Source of the DNA: Clostridium sardiniense
Lineage (GTDB): Bacteria > Bacillota > Clostridia > Clostridiales > Clostridiaceae
Assembly (NCBI RefSeq): GCF_016907995.1
Contig: NZ_JAFBDA010000016.1
Location: 1 to 64,000, forward strand
Reading direction: 5' to 3'
Length of the DNA stretch: 64,000 nt
Shown here: positions 49,280-58,371 of the stretch, piece by piece
How positions within the stretch are numbered: the first letter of the stretch is position 1
Layout of the letters: the number at the start of each line of letters is the position of its first letter
Translations under genes and position numbers: made by a program
Notes under the pieces: generated by a model
The model's database searches: none
What the model was told of the DNA's origin: nothing
The model's input: only the letters and a program-made list of their open reading frames with translations

Positions 49280-49885
49280 CTATATTTTTGAATTCATATT
49301 ATTTAACTTTTTCAATATTTTTATTTTCTTTTCTGTACTTATTTCATTTATTTTTATTGAAGCACAAGAATTAAAAAATGTTGTTTTATTTTTTTCTAAG
49401 TTATCCTCTGTATCACCATAAATCATAATATAGTACTCTCTATTACTTCTTATTCTTTCTATTGCTTCTAATTGTTTTTTTCTTTGATATAAAAATTTTA
49501 AATGAACTTCATTATTACAATTTTTAATTTTTTTATTTATATAATCTTGTTGTTTTTGTGTGTTAGCTGGAAAGTTCATAGATATAATCTTTATATCATC
49601 TAAATACATTTTTAACATATTAGTTAATGACAGTATATAAAGTCTAATATCATACTCATTCATTGAGTTTATATCCATACTTTCTATTTGAAATATATCT
49701 AAGAATTCTTCCTTACATTCAAAATTCTCATTTTCAGTAATAGCTAATAATGGCAATAACTCCTTTGTTTTATGAAAAACTTTTTTAAGTTCTTCTTTTT
49801 CCTTTTTAAGTTCTAATTTCTTTAACTTTTTTTCTTGTTTTCTTTGCTTTTTAGCTTCTTTTTTATCTTTTAATTTTTTTAACAT
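49280..49885 (-). CDS. Transfer protein, possible split VirB4 N-terminal module
   Basis: 201 residues. A very Lys/Glu-rich start (KKLKDKKEAKKQRKQEKKLKKL) then FLDIFQIESMDINSMNEYDIRLYILSLTNML and an FF motif region ending near EKNKTTFFNSC. This resembles the N-terminal part that precedes the ATPase domain in other VirB4/TraE proteins, although I rate that as moderate. It ends 19 bases before VirB4. Confidence 0.5.
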   Translation of the reverse strand: MLKKLKDKKEAKKQRKQEKKLKKLELKKEKEELKKVFHKTKELLPLLAITENENFECKEEFLDIFQIESMDINSMNEYDIRLYILSLTNMLKMYLDDIKIISMNFPANTQKQQDYINKKIKNCNNEVHLKFLYQRKKQLEAIERIRSNREYYIMIYGDTEDNLEKNKTTFFNSCASIKINEISTEKKIKILKKLNNMNSKI

Positions 49886-49903
49886 AAATTCCTCCTAATA
49901 TAA

Positions 49904-49935
49904 AAAGTAACTCACTAATTAGTGAGCTACTTTTC
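49904..49935 (-). terminator. Internal hairpin at end of PrgI-like gene
   Basis: Arms AAAAGTAACTCACTAA/TTAGTGAGCTACTTTT overlapping the last codons of the 49927 gene. Likely a partial terminator tuning downstream expression. Confidence 0.55.
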
Positions 49936-50214
49936 ATTTTCATCTATTCTATGATAAGTACATGGATTTCTCATTATAGCTAAATAAACAGCTTCATAAT
50001 TTCTCTTTCCTTTATTGGTACTTGATTTTAATACTAAAAAAAGCCACACTATAGCAGAAAATCCATAATAAAAAGGTTGTAATGCTGGCACTACTAAAAA
50101 ATCTAAAGAAAAAGTTATTAATCCTGCTATTAGTAAAATTATAAAGTCTAAAACAAATAACTTTCTATTTATCGAGATTTCTGTTGAAAACTCTCTCGGT
50201 ATTATAAATTTCAT
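49927..50214 (-). CDS. VirB3/PrgI-like membrane protein
   Basis: 95 residues. KFIIPREFSTEISINRKLF precedes two helices (about 23-42 and 46-62) and a conserved-like NYEAVYLAIMRNPCTYHRI end. Small two-helix proteins of this kind precede VirB4 in many Gram-positive transfer systems (VirB3, PrgI, DUF5592-like). The ATG overlaps the VirB6-like stop by one base (TAATG). Confidence 0.7.
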   Translation of the reverse strand: MKFIIPREFSTEISINRKLFVLDFIILLIAGLITFSLDFLVVPALQPFYYGFSAIVWLFLVLKSSTNKGKRNYEAVYLAIMRNPCTYHRIDENEK

Positions 50215-52358
50215 TACTTATCTCTCCTATCCTTTTTATTTATAAATTTCTTAATATCTCGTCCTGTATTTTTTCCTATTGTATAGTTTCTATCTAGTTT
50301 CATACCAAAATCATTTAAGCCACCTTTAGCTCTTCCTTTTAAGTTATCTTTAGCTATTTCAAATATATTTCTATCTTCAATAGGATTTTCATATCCTATA
50401 TTCGGATTATTACTACAATTAGATTTTATTTCATTATTACTATCTATACTTTCTTTAGAGCTATCATTAGGTATACTGCTATTTATTGTTTCATCTTGAA
50501 TATTTTTTGCTTGCATATTTTCCAATGGAGTATCTTCAATATTTTTAGTTCCTAATTCATCGGTATTCGGTATCTCATTACCTATATTTTCACCGATATC
50601 ATCTCCACCACTTACAAGGTCGTTATTTGAAATATCATCAACACCATAATCTGAATCTCCACTTATATCATCAAATGCTCCCAAAGAATCATCTTCAAAT
50701 GAACTATTAATATTTGAACTCATATCATCTTCTAACGACTGATTACTACTTTCGTCTATATTATTTTCATTGTCACTAAGCTCTTTATTACCATCAATAT
50801 TATTATCTTCAATATTTTCATTTGAATTTTGTCCGTTTATATCATCTTCTAATGTTGATTGATTATTTTCTATATCCTCATCACCATTTTTATTTAAATT
50901 TTCATTTCCATATTCAGATTTTTCATTTTCTATATCTTCATCTAAAGTTGTATTATCATCGCTTAAATCTTCTTCACTGTTAGGATTATCAATATCATTA
51001 TCTAGACTTGTATCACCATCATTACTTTCAATATCCTCATTATTGGTATCTCCTTCTTTTTTCATTTGATTATCTAATGGTTCATTCTTATTATCATCAT
51101 TTTCTTTACTTGAATTTTCTTTATCCATTTCATCTTCTAAGGAATCTCTAACGCCTTCTGCCATTCCTTTTCCAAAAGCTAGTCCACCAAGTACACCAGC
51201 TCCTAAATCTTTCATTTTATCTACTGCTCCGCCTGCTACTGTACCCATTTTATTCATAATGTCTAAAGCACTATTAATTCCTGTTACTGCTCTCCAAACA
51301 CTACTTAATCCTGCATCTATACCGAATATTTTCTCAATATAATTCGGACCATCTATAACAAATATTGCAGAAGCTAACATTGCTATAATACTTCCTATTG
51401 GACTTAATCGATCTGTAAAATAAGCAGTTGCTAGTATATATATCTTTAACATTAATGTAGTTGAAAATATTGCTACAAATATTGAAATTATCATATTTAT
51501 AGATTGTCTAAGTTTTTGTCCACCACTTAAATCACCTACTGCAATAAATGTAGTCATTATCTTGTTAAATGCAAGTTCTATTGAAAGCTTAACTATCTTT
51601 ACTGCCGTAAAAATTAATACCCCCGCAGTTATTAAAAGGGTACAAATTATAGTAAAGAAATTTATATTAAATCTGTAATACTCATCGTCCCATTTAAATA
51701 ATCCATTTATTCTACTAAGTTCCTCCCCTCCATTCATATCTCTAAATATTTCATTTTCAAATACTTTTGTATTTTTGACCTTTCCCCTATCGATTTCTTC
51801 ATTTGGCGTTATTTTTAATATATCGTTTCCTAAATTATTTTTAACCTTCATATCCTTAGGCTTATTATCTTCAATTGGAAAACCACTTTTATCAAGTAAA
51901 TATAAGTCAGTTACATTGTTTGAAACAATCTGTTTTGACATACTTATATTTCCCTTTACTTCGTCCATTCCGAGTTTTGTTATCTTATTAAGTTTAGTCA
52001 TAGCTATTGGTAAAACAACAACTACACATAAAGCCAATATTACATTCATAGGTATTCTACTTCTATCATACTTTTTATTAAGCATTATCTGATACCCAAT
52101 AAAAATTATAGAAAATACTAAAAGTAGTCCTAATACTGGTTTAAACTTGTCAATAATCTCTTTAACTCCTGCTGAATTAAAAAATTCTGTTACCGATGTA
52201 ACAGAATTAACTATATTTTCTAAACCTTCAACTAAATAAGTAAGTCCTCTAATTATAAGCCACCCTAACCATCTAAGACAGTTTATAAAGAAATCTGACT
52301 TAGTAAAAAAGTTATCGTATGCATTAAGTATACTTTTAACATTATCATCACCAAACAA
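50214..52358 (-). CDS. VirB6/TrbL-like polytopic channel protein with acidic tail
   Basis: 714 residues from a TTG with GGGAAGTGAT upstream. About six to eight membrane helices in residues 20-400 (VLGLLLVFSIIFIGYQIM, VILALCVVVVLPIAM, FFTIICTLLITAGVLIF and others) match VirB6-type channel proteins. From about 410 a low-complexity tail rich in Asp, Glu, Asn and Ser (DEDIEN, EEDLSDDN) runs some 240 residues and then turns basic. The tail length and acidity are unusual and may recruit basic partners. Immediately follows the VirD4 gene. Confidence 0.8.
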   Translation of the reverse strand: MFGDDNVKSILNAYDNFFTKSDFFINCLRWLGWLIIRGLTYLVEGLENIVNSVTSVTEFFNSAGVKEIIDKFKPVLGLLLVFSIIFIGYQIMLNKKYDRSRIPMNVILALCVVVVLPIAMTKLNKITKLGMDEVKGNISMSKQIVSNNVTDLYLLDKSGFPIEDNKPKDMKVKNNLGNDILKITPNEEIDRGKVKNTKVFENEIFRDMNGGEELSRINGLFKWDDEYYRFNINFFTIICTLLITAGVLIFTAVKIVKLSIELAFNKIMTTFIAVGDLSGGQKLRQSINMIISIFVAIFSTTLMLKIYILATAYFTDRLSPIGSIIAMLASAIFVIDGPNYIEKIFGIDAGLSSVWRAVTGINSALDIMNKMGTVAGGAVDKMKDLGAGVLGGLAFGKGMAEGVRDSLEDEMDKENSSKENDDNKNEPLDNQMKKEGDTNNEDIESNDGDTSLDNDIDNPNSEEDLSDDNTTLDEDIENEKSEYGNENLNKNGDEDIENNQSTLEDDINGQNSNENIEDNNIDGNKELSDNENNIDESSNQSLEDDMSSNINSSFEDDSLGAFDDISGDSDYGVDDISNNDLVSGGDDIGENIGNEIPNTDELGTKNIEDTPLENMQAKNIQDETINSSIPNDSSKESIDSNNEIKSNCSNNPNIGYENPIEDRNIFEIAKDNLKGRAKGGLNDFGMKLDRNYTIGKNTGRDIKKFINKKDRRDK

Positions 52359-52360
52359 AT

Positions 52361-54988
52361 TTAATCACTTCCCTTCTTAACTATTTTTTTAATATTTTCA
52401 TATTCTTCAAGGCTATTTATATCCTCTAAATAATCTTTAATTTCTTTTAACGTTGATTTAGATGTTAACTCGTTTAACTCTTCTTCCTTAAACATAGTGT
52501 TATACTTTATATATATTTCGCTACGTATATCATCTGTGATTTCTTCTTTTAACTCATTTTTTTCTTTTTGCATTTTTTCTACTTTTTGTCTTGCTATATT
52601 GTATCTCATTTCTTCTAATACTCGCTTTTCTAAAAGCTCGTCCATCTTTACTGCCATTAAATCTGCTATTTCATCTGTAAAATCTGCTTTTACATTCTCT
52701 AAATCTACATCCTTATGAGTGTTTTTTACAAGTACATATCGCATTGAAGGTTTTCCCTTGAAAGTATCTTGTAAATATTCATATCTAAATTTCATTTTAG
52801 TTTTTTCAGTATTATATATTGGATATGCTTTAATTGGCTTTCCATTTAAGTCTTTACGGTGCATTTGTCTAATTACAATATTTTCTCCAATTTCTAAAGC
52901 CATTAAATCATCATATTTTATTACTCTTTCCTTATCTAAGCTTTCAGTTATTTGCTTATTGAGTTCTAACACTTTTCCATTACGTGAATTTATAATCATT
53001 GTCTTATCACCAATTTGCTCTGATACCTCATTCGCCGTCTTACTATTTGTAGTTTTTAGATATATTGTAATACCACAAACATCTAATATAGTTTGATAAC
53101 TCTCTCCATAAGAGTCTTTTAACTGTTGATATGATTGTATAACCATAAGGAATGATATTCCCTTACCTAAGCAAACAGATAATTTACTAGCGAAATCTTC
53201 AATTGGAACCATTGAACCTAATTCATCTAATAAAAACTTAACATCTCTATCACATCTACCATTTTCCTTTTGCTCTAATCTTTTTGATAAAACTCTGTAA
53301 AGTTGACTTATAAAAACAGTTCCTAAAATATGATTTGATTTATCACTATCTGGAATAGTTAAAAATACAGCAGTAGGATTACTATTCTTATCATCTGCAA
53401 CCTCATAAATCACCTCATAAGTTCCAGAATCCCCCCAATAAACTCTCATTGAATTAACCTCAACCTTTTCACTGATATTATTATTTTTCAAATCACTTGC
53501 TAATACATTCTCAAGTAACATTTCATCAGTTAATATTTGATTTTTATAAATAATAATTTCATCTTTAATATTGTGTAATTCAACTTTGTTTTCAGTTTTT
53601 TCAAAATTATTTATATCTGATTTTTTACTTAAAATTGATTTAAAATACTCGTCATTATCACCTTTGTATTCTTCATCTAAAATTGTTACCTTTACCTTTT
53701 TAGTTGCTCTTTTATAAAAGCCTATTTCCTCTAAATCTATATCATTTTCGGCAGTAAACTTTGCAACCTTTTCGTAAGTATAAACTTGAAGTTTTTGAAC
53801 TGCAGTAAACATTACACTTGCTCTTGTTCTTCCACTAGTAAATTTAACTGTATTATATTGCAACTTTGCTATTGATTTTTTAGATAAACTATCAAAATAC
53901 AAGTCTAATGCAGTTCCTACTACAGTTTCATCACTTCCAAGTTCTGATAACATACAAGCTAAAGAATATAAGTTAACTTTACTTTCTTCACCCTCCCAAT
54001 ATTTCAATTCTTCCTCTGAAAAACTTTTCTTTTCTTCATCAGTTTTTATACATTTCTCACATAAAGCTAATATTAAAGCACTAGCAACGTCCATACTTGC
54101 GTTATCCCAAATCGGATCAGTAGATTTAGAATTATAATAAATTGAATGTACAAACGTCCTACATCTTAATTGAGCTTCTCCAAAATCTCCTTCCTTATAA
54201 GCTTCCTTAATTATTTCAAGTGGATTATATCCATCTGAATTATCCATTTCCATTAAATTAATAACTTTTACCTCATATCCTCTTTCTTCTAAAAGTTTCT
54301 TACTTAAACCACAAAGTTCACCTTTAACATCATTTATGATAATACTTGCTTTTTCTTCTGCCCTTGAAAGTATATCTATATAAACTAAAATAATCCCTTC
54401 ACCCTTACCACTTCGTGATGTACCGATTAATATAGCGTGAATATCACTAGAATCTATATATATTAAATCTCCTACTCTTGATACTGGAATACCACCTTTT
54501 CCTTTAAAGAACTTATCCTTTTCAGGAATACTCGGATATTGCTCTTTTATTTCTTCTAATGTTGCTAATCTCATATCTCCCTTTTGACCTTTTTCTAACT
54601 CTCCAAAACTCGCTTTAATTGTAAATCTAATTTTTATATATAAAATCCCAACAACTATATAAGATATTAGATATAACCAAGAGTATTTAATAAATCTCGG
54701 AATTAAATATTCTAAAAAGAAATGTTTTTCATTTTTCAGAACACTTGATAACCCCAAACTCAAAAAATTACTTATTAAAGTAACTATTATTGTTGTAATA
54801 ACAAATATACCTATTCCAATCCACTTTAATGTAATATTATCTGCTAATAATTTAGCTATTTTTAACTGCCTTATACTTTTATCATTATCATTTAATTCTT
54901 CAATTTTCCCTTTGTACTTTTCACTATATTTTCTAAATTTCTTTTCTAAATTTTTAAAATCTCTTTTAATTTCATTTTTTATATCCAT
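52361..54988 (-). CDS. VirD4/TraG-type coupling ATPase
   Basis: 875 residues. Two N-terminal helices (about 55-80, 100-120), Walker A GTSRSGKGE (189-197), Walker B KFLLDELGSM (about 600) and VIQSYQQLKDSYGE downstream are diagnostic of VirD4 coupling proteins, which hand the relaxase-DNA complex to the channel. Insert regions around 430-520 are charged. The C-terminal ~150 residues are coiled and lysine-rich. Start AGGTGATTTA-ATG. Confidence 0.95.
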   Translation of the reverse strand: MDIKNEIKRDFKNLEKKFRKYSEKYKGKIEELNDNDKSIRQLKIAKLLADNITLKWIGIGIFVITTIIVTLISNFLSLGLSSVLKNEKHFFLEYLIPRFIKYSWLYLISYIVVGILYIKIRFTIKASFGELEKGQKGDMRLATLEEIKEQYPSIPEKDKFFKGKGGIPVSRVGDLIYIDSSDIHAILIGTSRSGKGEGIILVYIDILSRAEEKASIIINDVKGELCGLSKKLLEERGYEVKVINLMEMDNSDGYNPLEIIKEAYKEGDFGEAQLRCRTFVHSIYYNSKSTDPIWDNASMDVASALILALCEKCIKTDEEKKSFSEEELKYWEGEESKVNLYSLACMLSELGSDETVVGTALDLYFDSLSKKSIAKLQYNTVKFTSGRTRASVMFTAVQKLQVYTYEKVAKFTAENDIDLEEIGFYKRATKKVKVTILDEEYKGDNDEYFKSILSKKSDINNFEKTENKVELHNIKDEIIIYKNQILTDEMLLENVLASDLKNNNISEKVEVNSMRVYWGDSGTYEVIYEVADDKNSNPTAVFLTIPDSDKSNHILGTVFISQLYRVLSKRLEQKENGRCDRDVKFLLDELGSMVPIEDFASKLSVCLGKGISFLMVIQSYQQLKDSYGESYQTILDVCGITIYLKTTNSKTANEVSEQIGDKTMIINSRNGKVLELNKQITESLDKERVIKYDDLMALEIGENIVIRQMHRKDLNGKPIKAYPIYNTEKTKMKFRYEYLQDTFKGKPSMRYVLVKNTHKDVDLENVKADFTDEIADLMAVKMDELLEKRVLEEMRYNIARQKVEKMQKEKNELKEEITDDIRSEIYIKYNTMFKEEELNELTSKSTLKEIKDYLEDINSLEEYENIKKIVKKGSD

Positions 54989-55005
54989 TAAATCACCTAT
55001 CTAAG

Positions 55006-55031
55006 AAAAGGAGCATTAAAGCTCCCTTTAT
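55006..55031 (-). terminator. Hairpin after the pilin-like gene
   Basis: Arms AAAGGAGC/GCTCCCTTT just after the 55031 gene and before virD4. A leaky terminator here would give more VirB2-like than VirD4 transcript. Confidence 0.55.
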
Positions 55032-55255
55032 TAAAATTTAACCATTGTTTGTATCCATTCACTTAATTTAAATGCACCTAAAACTAAAACAAGACCAAAT
55101 ACACCTCTAAGTAAATCCCCTTTAGCTTCACTAAAATGTTGTTTTTCTCCAAAACACTTATATCCTGCTTTAACTAAACAATATACAAATGCTATTCCGC
55201 CTCCTAATTGTGCCGCCGTTAAAATTGCCTTTCCAATTCCTATTAAACTTTCCAT
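55031..55255 (-). CDS. VirB2-like pilin/two-helix protein
   Basis: 74 residues. Two hydrophobic helices (about 8-30 and 46-65) with small residues, GGGIAFVYCLVKAG and GVFGLVLVLGAF. Size, topology and position before VirD4/VirB6 fit the VirB2/TrbC-type pilin class of Gram-positive systems. Family assignment by layout. GGAGG before the ATG. Confidence 0.6.
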   Translation of the reverse strand: MESLIGIGKAILTAAQLGGGIAFVYCLVKAGYKCFGEKQHFSEAKGDLLRGVFGLVLVLGAFKLSEWIQTMVKF

Positions 55256-55284
55256 ATAAACTGTTCCTCCTAAAATTGTAATTT

Positions 55285-55461
55285 TTATTCTCCTAATTCT
55301 TTTGATGTTACAAGTGAATTTATTAATAATTCCACATTTTCATCTATTACTTTTTGATACTGTTTTTCTTGCCACTCATCAAAATTAATTCCTTTATTTT
55401 CTAATATTTGTTTAGCAAGTTTTTGTTTGTTTTTTTCTTCTTTTACTTTCTTTTGAGCCAT
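55285..55461 (-). CDS. Small charged protein of transfer operon
   Basis: 58 residues from the ATG at 55461 after GGGGGTGAG. Very basic start (AQKKVKEEKNKQKLAKQIL), acidic end. Unrecognised; possibly a regulator or chaperone. Upstream of the VirB2-like gene. Confidence 0.55.
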   Translation of the reverse strand: MAQKKVKEEKNKQKLAKQILENKGINFDEWQEKQYQKVIDENVELLINSLVTSKELGE

Positions 55462-55618
55462 ATTCTCACCCCCTTTCAAGTATTTTGGGTATAAAAAAGA
55501 ACTTAATTTTTTAATTAAGTCCTTAAATTTCCAATTACTAATTTTTTATTTTTTTGATATAATACTCTAATAACTAATGCTTATATATTACACTTACATA
55601 TAATATTTATAAGCATCT

Positions 55619-55646
55619 AAAAAGCGACTAATCTAGTCGCTTTTTA
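55619..55646 (-). terminator. Intrinsic terminator
   Basis: AAAAAGCGACTA/TAGTCGCTTTTT, between the genes at 55461 and 55792. A second smaller hairpin AAAGAGGT/ACCTCTTT lies at about 55750-55768. Confidence 0.75.
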
Positions 55647-55791
55647 TTTATTAATCTCTTTATTAACAGATGAGTTTTAATATAAATTTTTTATCAATCC
55701 ATTACTTTTCTTATCATCACTAATATTATTAGAATTTTTAGAACTAAAAAAGAGGTATAAACCTCTTTATATCTATGTTGTAGTTACCCCA

Positions 55792-56331
55792 TTACCCAAA
55801 TAACCTATTCCTAGTTTTTTCTTTACCTTTTGCATTATTGATTTTTTTTTTGACTTCCTTAGACTTATCCTTTCTAGTTTGTCTAGGAATTATCTTATCA
55901 TCACTATTTACTTTTTTCTCATCTTTAGTCTTAAACACTTTCACATCGTCAATTTTATCTTTCTTTAACTTTTTAGGTTGTTGTTCTTTTCTTTGATTTT
56001 CTATTACTTCCTCAATCTTTTCTAATACATCATTTTTTATATCAATTTTACTTTCTTCTATTGTTATTTCATTTATTTTATCATCACTATTAAGTGTACT
56101 TGCTAGATTTTCACTATAACTTAGAAGTTTCCTAGCTTCTTTTACAGTTTTTATTCCAGCTTCATCTAAGACCTTTCCTAGTCTTATTAATTGTTTCTTT
56201 TTAGTTTCTGATAAATTAACTACCTTAACCTTTTCCTTTTCTTTTTTAGCTTCTTCTATTTTTTTCTTTTGTTGTAATAACATTTCTATTTGTCTATCTA
56301 TTTTTTCTAACCTTTTTTCAATTTTATACAT
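55792..56331 (-). CDS. Coiled-coil protein of transfer region
   Basis: 179 residues from the ATG at 56331 (AAAGGGGA upstream). N-terminal coiled coil (IEKRLEKIDRQIEMLLQQKKKIEEAKKEKEK), a short hydrophobic middle and a Lys/Asp-rich tail ending NRLFG. Unrecognised; probably a cytoplasmic accessory protein. Confidence 0.6.
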   Translation of the reverse strand: MYKIEKRLEKIDRQIEMLLQQKKKIEEAKKEKEKVKVVNLSETKKKQLIRLGKVLDEAGIKTVKEARKLLSYSENLASTLNSDDKINEITIEESKIDIKNDVLEKIEEVIENQRKEQQPKKLKKDKIDDVKVFKTKDEKKVNSDDKIIPRQTRKDKSKEVKKKINNAKGKEKTRNRLFG

Positions 56332-56410
56332 TTGATATTCCCCTTTCAATTTCCCATATTATTACATTTCTATATTAATTGTCATTTTCCTTCTTTTCCC
56401 ATTTTTTTAT

Positions 56411-56956
56411 TTACCAAACTCCTCGAGAAATAAATATTAGATTTTTAGGTATGTATTCTTTCCATACATCTTTTAATACTTTGCTTATCTTTTTTTCTTC
56501 TTTCACTGCAAATATACAACATCTATTTAATATATTATTTTTCACACCATGACTTCTATCTCTGATAAAGAATGTTTTACATAAATCATTCTCACCTTTT
56601 GGTAATAGCTCTGTTTTTATTAAAGCTGAAAACGGTATTTTACTATTATACTCATCTTCTCCTATATGAATATCTACAATATCACTTAAAATACACTTAC
56701 TTCCCTTAATCATTCCAAATGATTTATTAATATTAAATCTTATTTTTTCTATCACTTTTCTTTTTGTATATCCATTCTGACATATAATAGCTCCACTTAT
56801 TATGTGATAATCCTTTTCTAAATCTGATACCTTATCAATAATAGCCTTTTTATTGATAAAATCCTCATATTCTCTGTAATCTATAATCCTTCTTTGCTTT
56901 TCAATATCCATAAATAAATATTGTCCTTTAACTTCATTTTTACACTTTAAGTTCAT
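56411..56956 (-). CDS. Hypothetical protein of transfer region
   Basis: 181 residues, unrecognised. Mixed alpha/beta, with GAIICQNGYTKRKVIEKI and NILNRCCIFAVKEEKK. No membrane helix or signal. The ATG overlaps the stop of the small gene at 56953 (ATGA), so the two are coupled. Confidence 0.6.
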   Translation of the reverse strand: MNLKCKNEVKGQYLFMDIEKQRRIIDYREYEDFINKKAIIDKVSDLEKDYHIISGAIICQNGYTKRKVIEKIRFNINKSFGMIKGSKCILSDIVDIHIGEDEYNSKIPFSALIKTELLPKGENDLCKTFFIRDRSHGVKNNILNRCCIFAVKEEKKISKVLKDVWKEYIPKNLIFISRGVW

Positions 56957-57069
56957 ACTCTATCACCTTTTTTTCTAACTAAATTTTCTACTTTTTTATC
57001 TGAAATACTCACTACCTTCAATAATGAAAATGTAACAATATAAATTAAAATAATTCCAAAAATAATCAC
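56953..57069 (-). CDS. 38-residue single-helix membrane protein
   Basis: Reads MIIFGIILIYIVTFSLLKVV then a charged tail (KKVENLVRKKGDRV). GTG start with GGTGG 7 bases upstream; its TGA overlaps the ATG of the next gene. One membrane helix with a cytoplasmic basic tail; coupling makes it likely real. Confidence 0.6.
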   Translation of the reverse strand: MIIFGIILIYIVTFSLLKVVSISDKKVENLVRKKGDRV

Positions 57070-57138
57070 TATTTACACCACCTAAAAAACAATTTATAAT
57101 ACTCATAAGCGTCGTTAACTAATTATAGAAATCAAAAG

Positions 57139-57177
57139 AAAAAGAACTATGAAGTAAAACCTCATAGTTCTTTTTCT
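57139..57177. terminator. Bidirectional terminator
   Basis: Arms AAAAAGAACTATGA/TCATAGTTCTTTTT directly after the 57178 gene. Confidence 0.8.
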
Positions 57178-57354
57178 TTATGCTACTTTTTTATTAGATT
57201 CTCTTAACTCATTTAAAAATTCATTTCTTTTATTTAGAGCAAGTTTCATTGATAAATCGATTTTCTTTTTTTCTACATACTTTTTCTTATTACTACGCAT
57301 TTTCAGTCCAGCCCTTAAGCAGACTATCGTAGTTCCTATAATAGCTATTACCAC
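57178..57354 (-). CDS. 58-residue membrane-anchored basic protein
   Basis: A short helix (MVIAIIGTTIVCLRAG) then a highly basic helical tail (MRSNKKKYVEKKKIDLSMK...NEFLNEL). GTG start after AGGCGGTG. Followed by a terminator. Unrecognised. Similar in plan to the 38-residue gene at 56953. Confidence 0.5.
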   Translation of the reverse strand: MVIAIIGTTIVCLRAGLKMRSNKKKYVEKKKIDLSMKLALNKRNEFLNELRESNKKVA

Positions 57355-57466
57355 TTTTTCACCGCCTCACATAATTTATTATATAGAAAATCACTGTATC
57401 TTTAAAATGATGATGTAATTAACATGATTTTATTTTCTATAATAATTCTCTAAAAAAACATTTTTT

Positions 57467-57681
57467 AACTAGACACTTTATTAAGTGCCTAGTTTTTTTG
57501 TTTGTAATCCACTTATCCCAGGGGTTTTCCCTTCTAAAATTAATAGTATGAAAAATAAAGCCTATTTAAATAAGCTTTACTTTTCATACTATTAATTTTT
57601 TGTTATAATAACTATAAAATTTCTCGATTTATTAATATTAAAAAATAACTGAGTAATCACCCTTTACTCAGTTATTTTTTT
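57467..57681. repeat. Three strong hairpins in a gene-free stretch
   Basis: AACTAGACACTT/AAGTGCCTAGTT (57467-57494); a long palindrome with arms TAATAGTATGAAAA-TAAAGC/GCTTTA-TTTTCATACTATTA (57538-57598); and AATAACTGAGTAA/TTACTCAGTTATT (57645-57679). 57355-57671 has no gene. The middle one could be a protein-binding site or terminator. Confidence 0.65.
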
Positions 57682-57860
57682 CCATCTGCCAGTTCATCTA
57701 ATGAAACATTTAATACCTCAGCTATTTTATATACAGTATCTATCCTTGGATTTTTAGTATTATTATTTTCAATATTGAATATTACCGATGAACCAACTCC
57801 AACTAAAATTGAAAGTTTTCTTAAACTAATACTCTGTTCTTTTCTTAATCTTATTATATT
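57672..57860 (-). pseudogene. XRE-family HTH regulator, N-terminus damaged
   Basis: After an in-frame TAA at 57861 the frame reads NIIRLRKEQSISLRKLSI...FNIENNNTKNPRIDTVYKIAEVLNVSLDELAD, a full XRE/Cro helix-turn-helix. No ATG, GTG or TTG with a ribosome site starts it. The recognition helix is also unusual (VGSSVIF). Probably broken, unless it uses a rare AUA or AUU start. Confidence 0.65.
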
Positions 57861-57955
57861 TTATTCTAATATATTTCTGTCTAAATTATAAAATAATATC
57901 TCTCATCTAATTCAAGATATTTTTACCTCTAGTTACACCTATTAATAACTCATAT

Positions 57956-58180
57956 TCATTTTCTTTTGGATTTTTTTAATACTCTATCAACTTTAGTATT
58001 ACATTTACTACATACAACTTGCTTTCCTATGCAAATATTAATATCATTTTTATATTCAAAATTTTTATCATAATAGACAAACTTTCTATGTTTACAATTG
58101 CAATTTCCTATAACTTCAACTAATATTCTATATGAAGTATTATTATGTTCATTTACACGTATAACTTCTTTATTTCTCAT
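57956..58180 (-). CDS. Small zinc-ribbon-like protein
   Basis: 74 residues. Two cysteine pairs, CNCKH and VVCSKCN, about 30 residues apart, then a basic end KKSKRK. Likely binds zinc and perhaps nucleic acid. AAAGGAATTTT precedes the ATG. Unrecognised family. Confidence 0.6.
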   Translation of the reverse strand: MRNKEVIRVNEHNNTSYRILVEVIGNCNCKHRKFVYYDKNFEYKNDINICIGKQVVCSKCNTKVDRVLKKSKRK

Positions 58181-58226
58181 AATAAAATTCCTTTCTAAAA
58201 TAATAATTAATTTGGAGGTCTTATAA

Positions 58227-58334
58227 ATGTTTTCTGAAATCCGAAAAATACAAAATCAAGAAAAACCTAAATCCATGCAAAATGAATTAAAATCTTTTTA
58301 TTTAAATCCAAATAACAAAAATTCCTATTTATAA
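58227..58334 (+). CDS. 35-residue hypothetical peptide
   Basis: Reads MFSEIRKIQNQEKPKSMQNE and ends NKNSYL; polar, helical start. GGAGG lies 9 bases before the ATG. It is the only plus-strand gene here, divergent from the zinc-ribbon gene. Short, so confidence is low. Confidence 0.4.
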   Translation: MFSEIRKIQNQEKPKSMQNELKSFYLNPNNKNSYL

Positions 58335-58371
58335 AAACACGTAGTTACTTTTATATATTATTTTTATTTAA

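Noticed and set aside
57467-57681. Plasmid replication origin
   Set aside because: Hairpins are strong but no Rep gene, DnaA boxes or iterons were found beside them.
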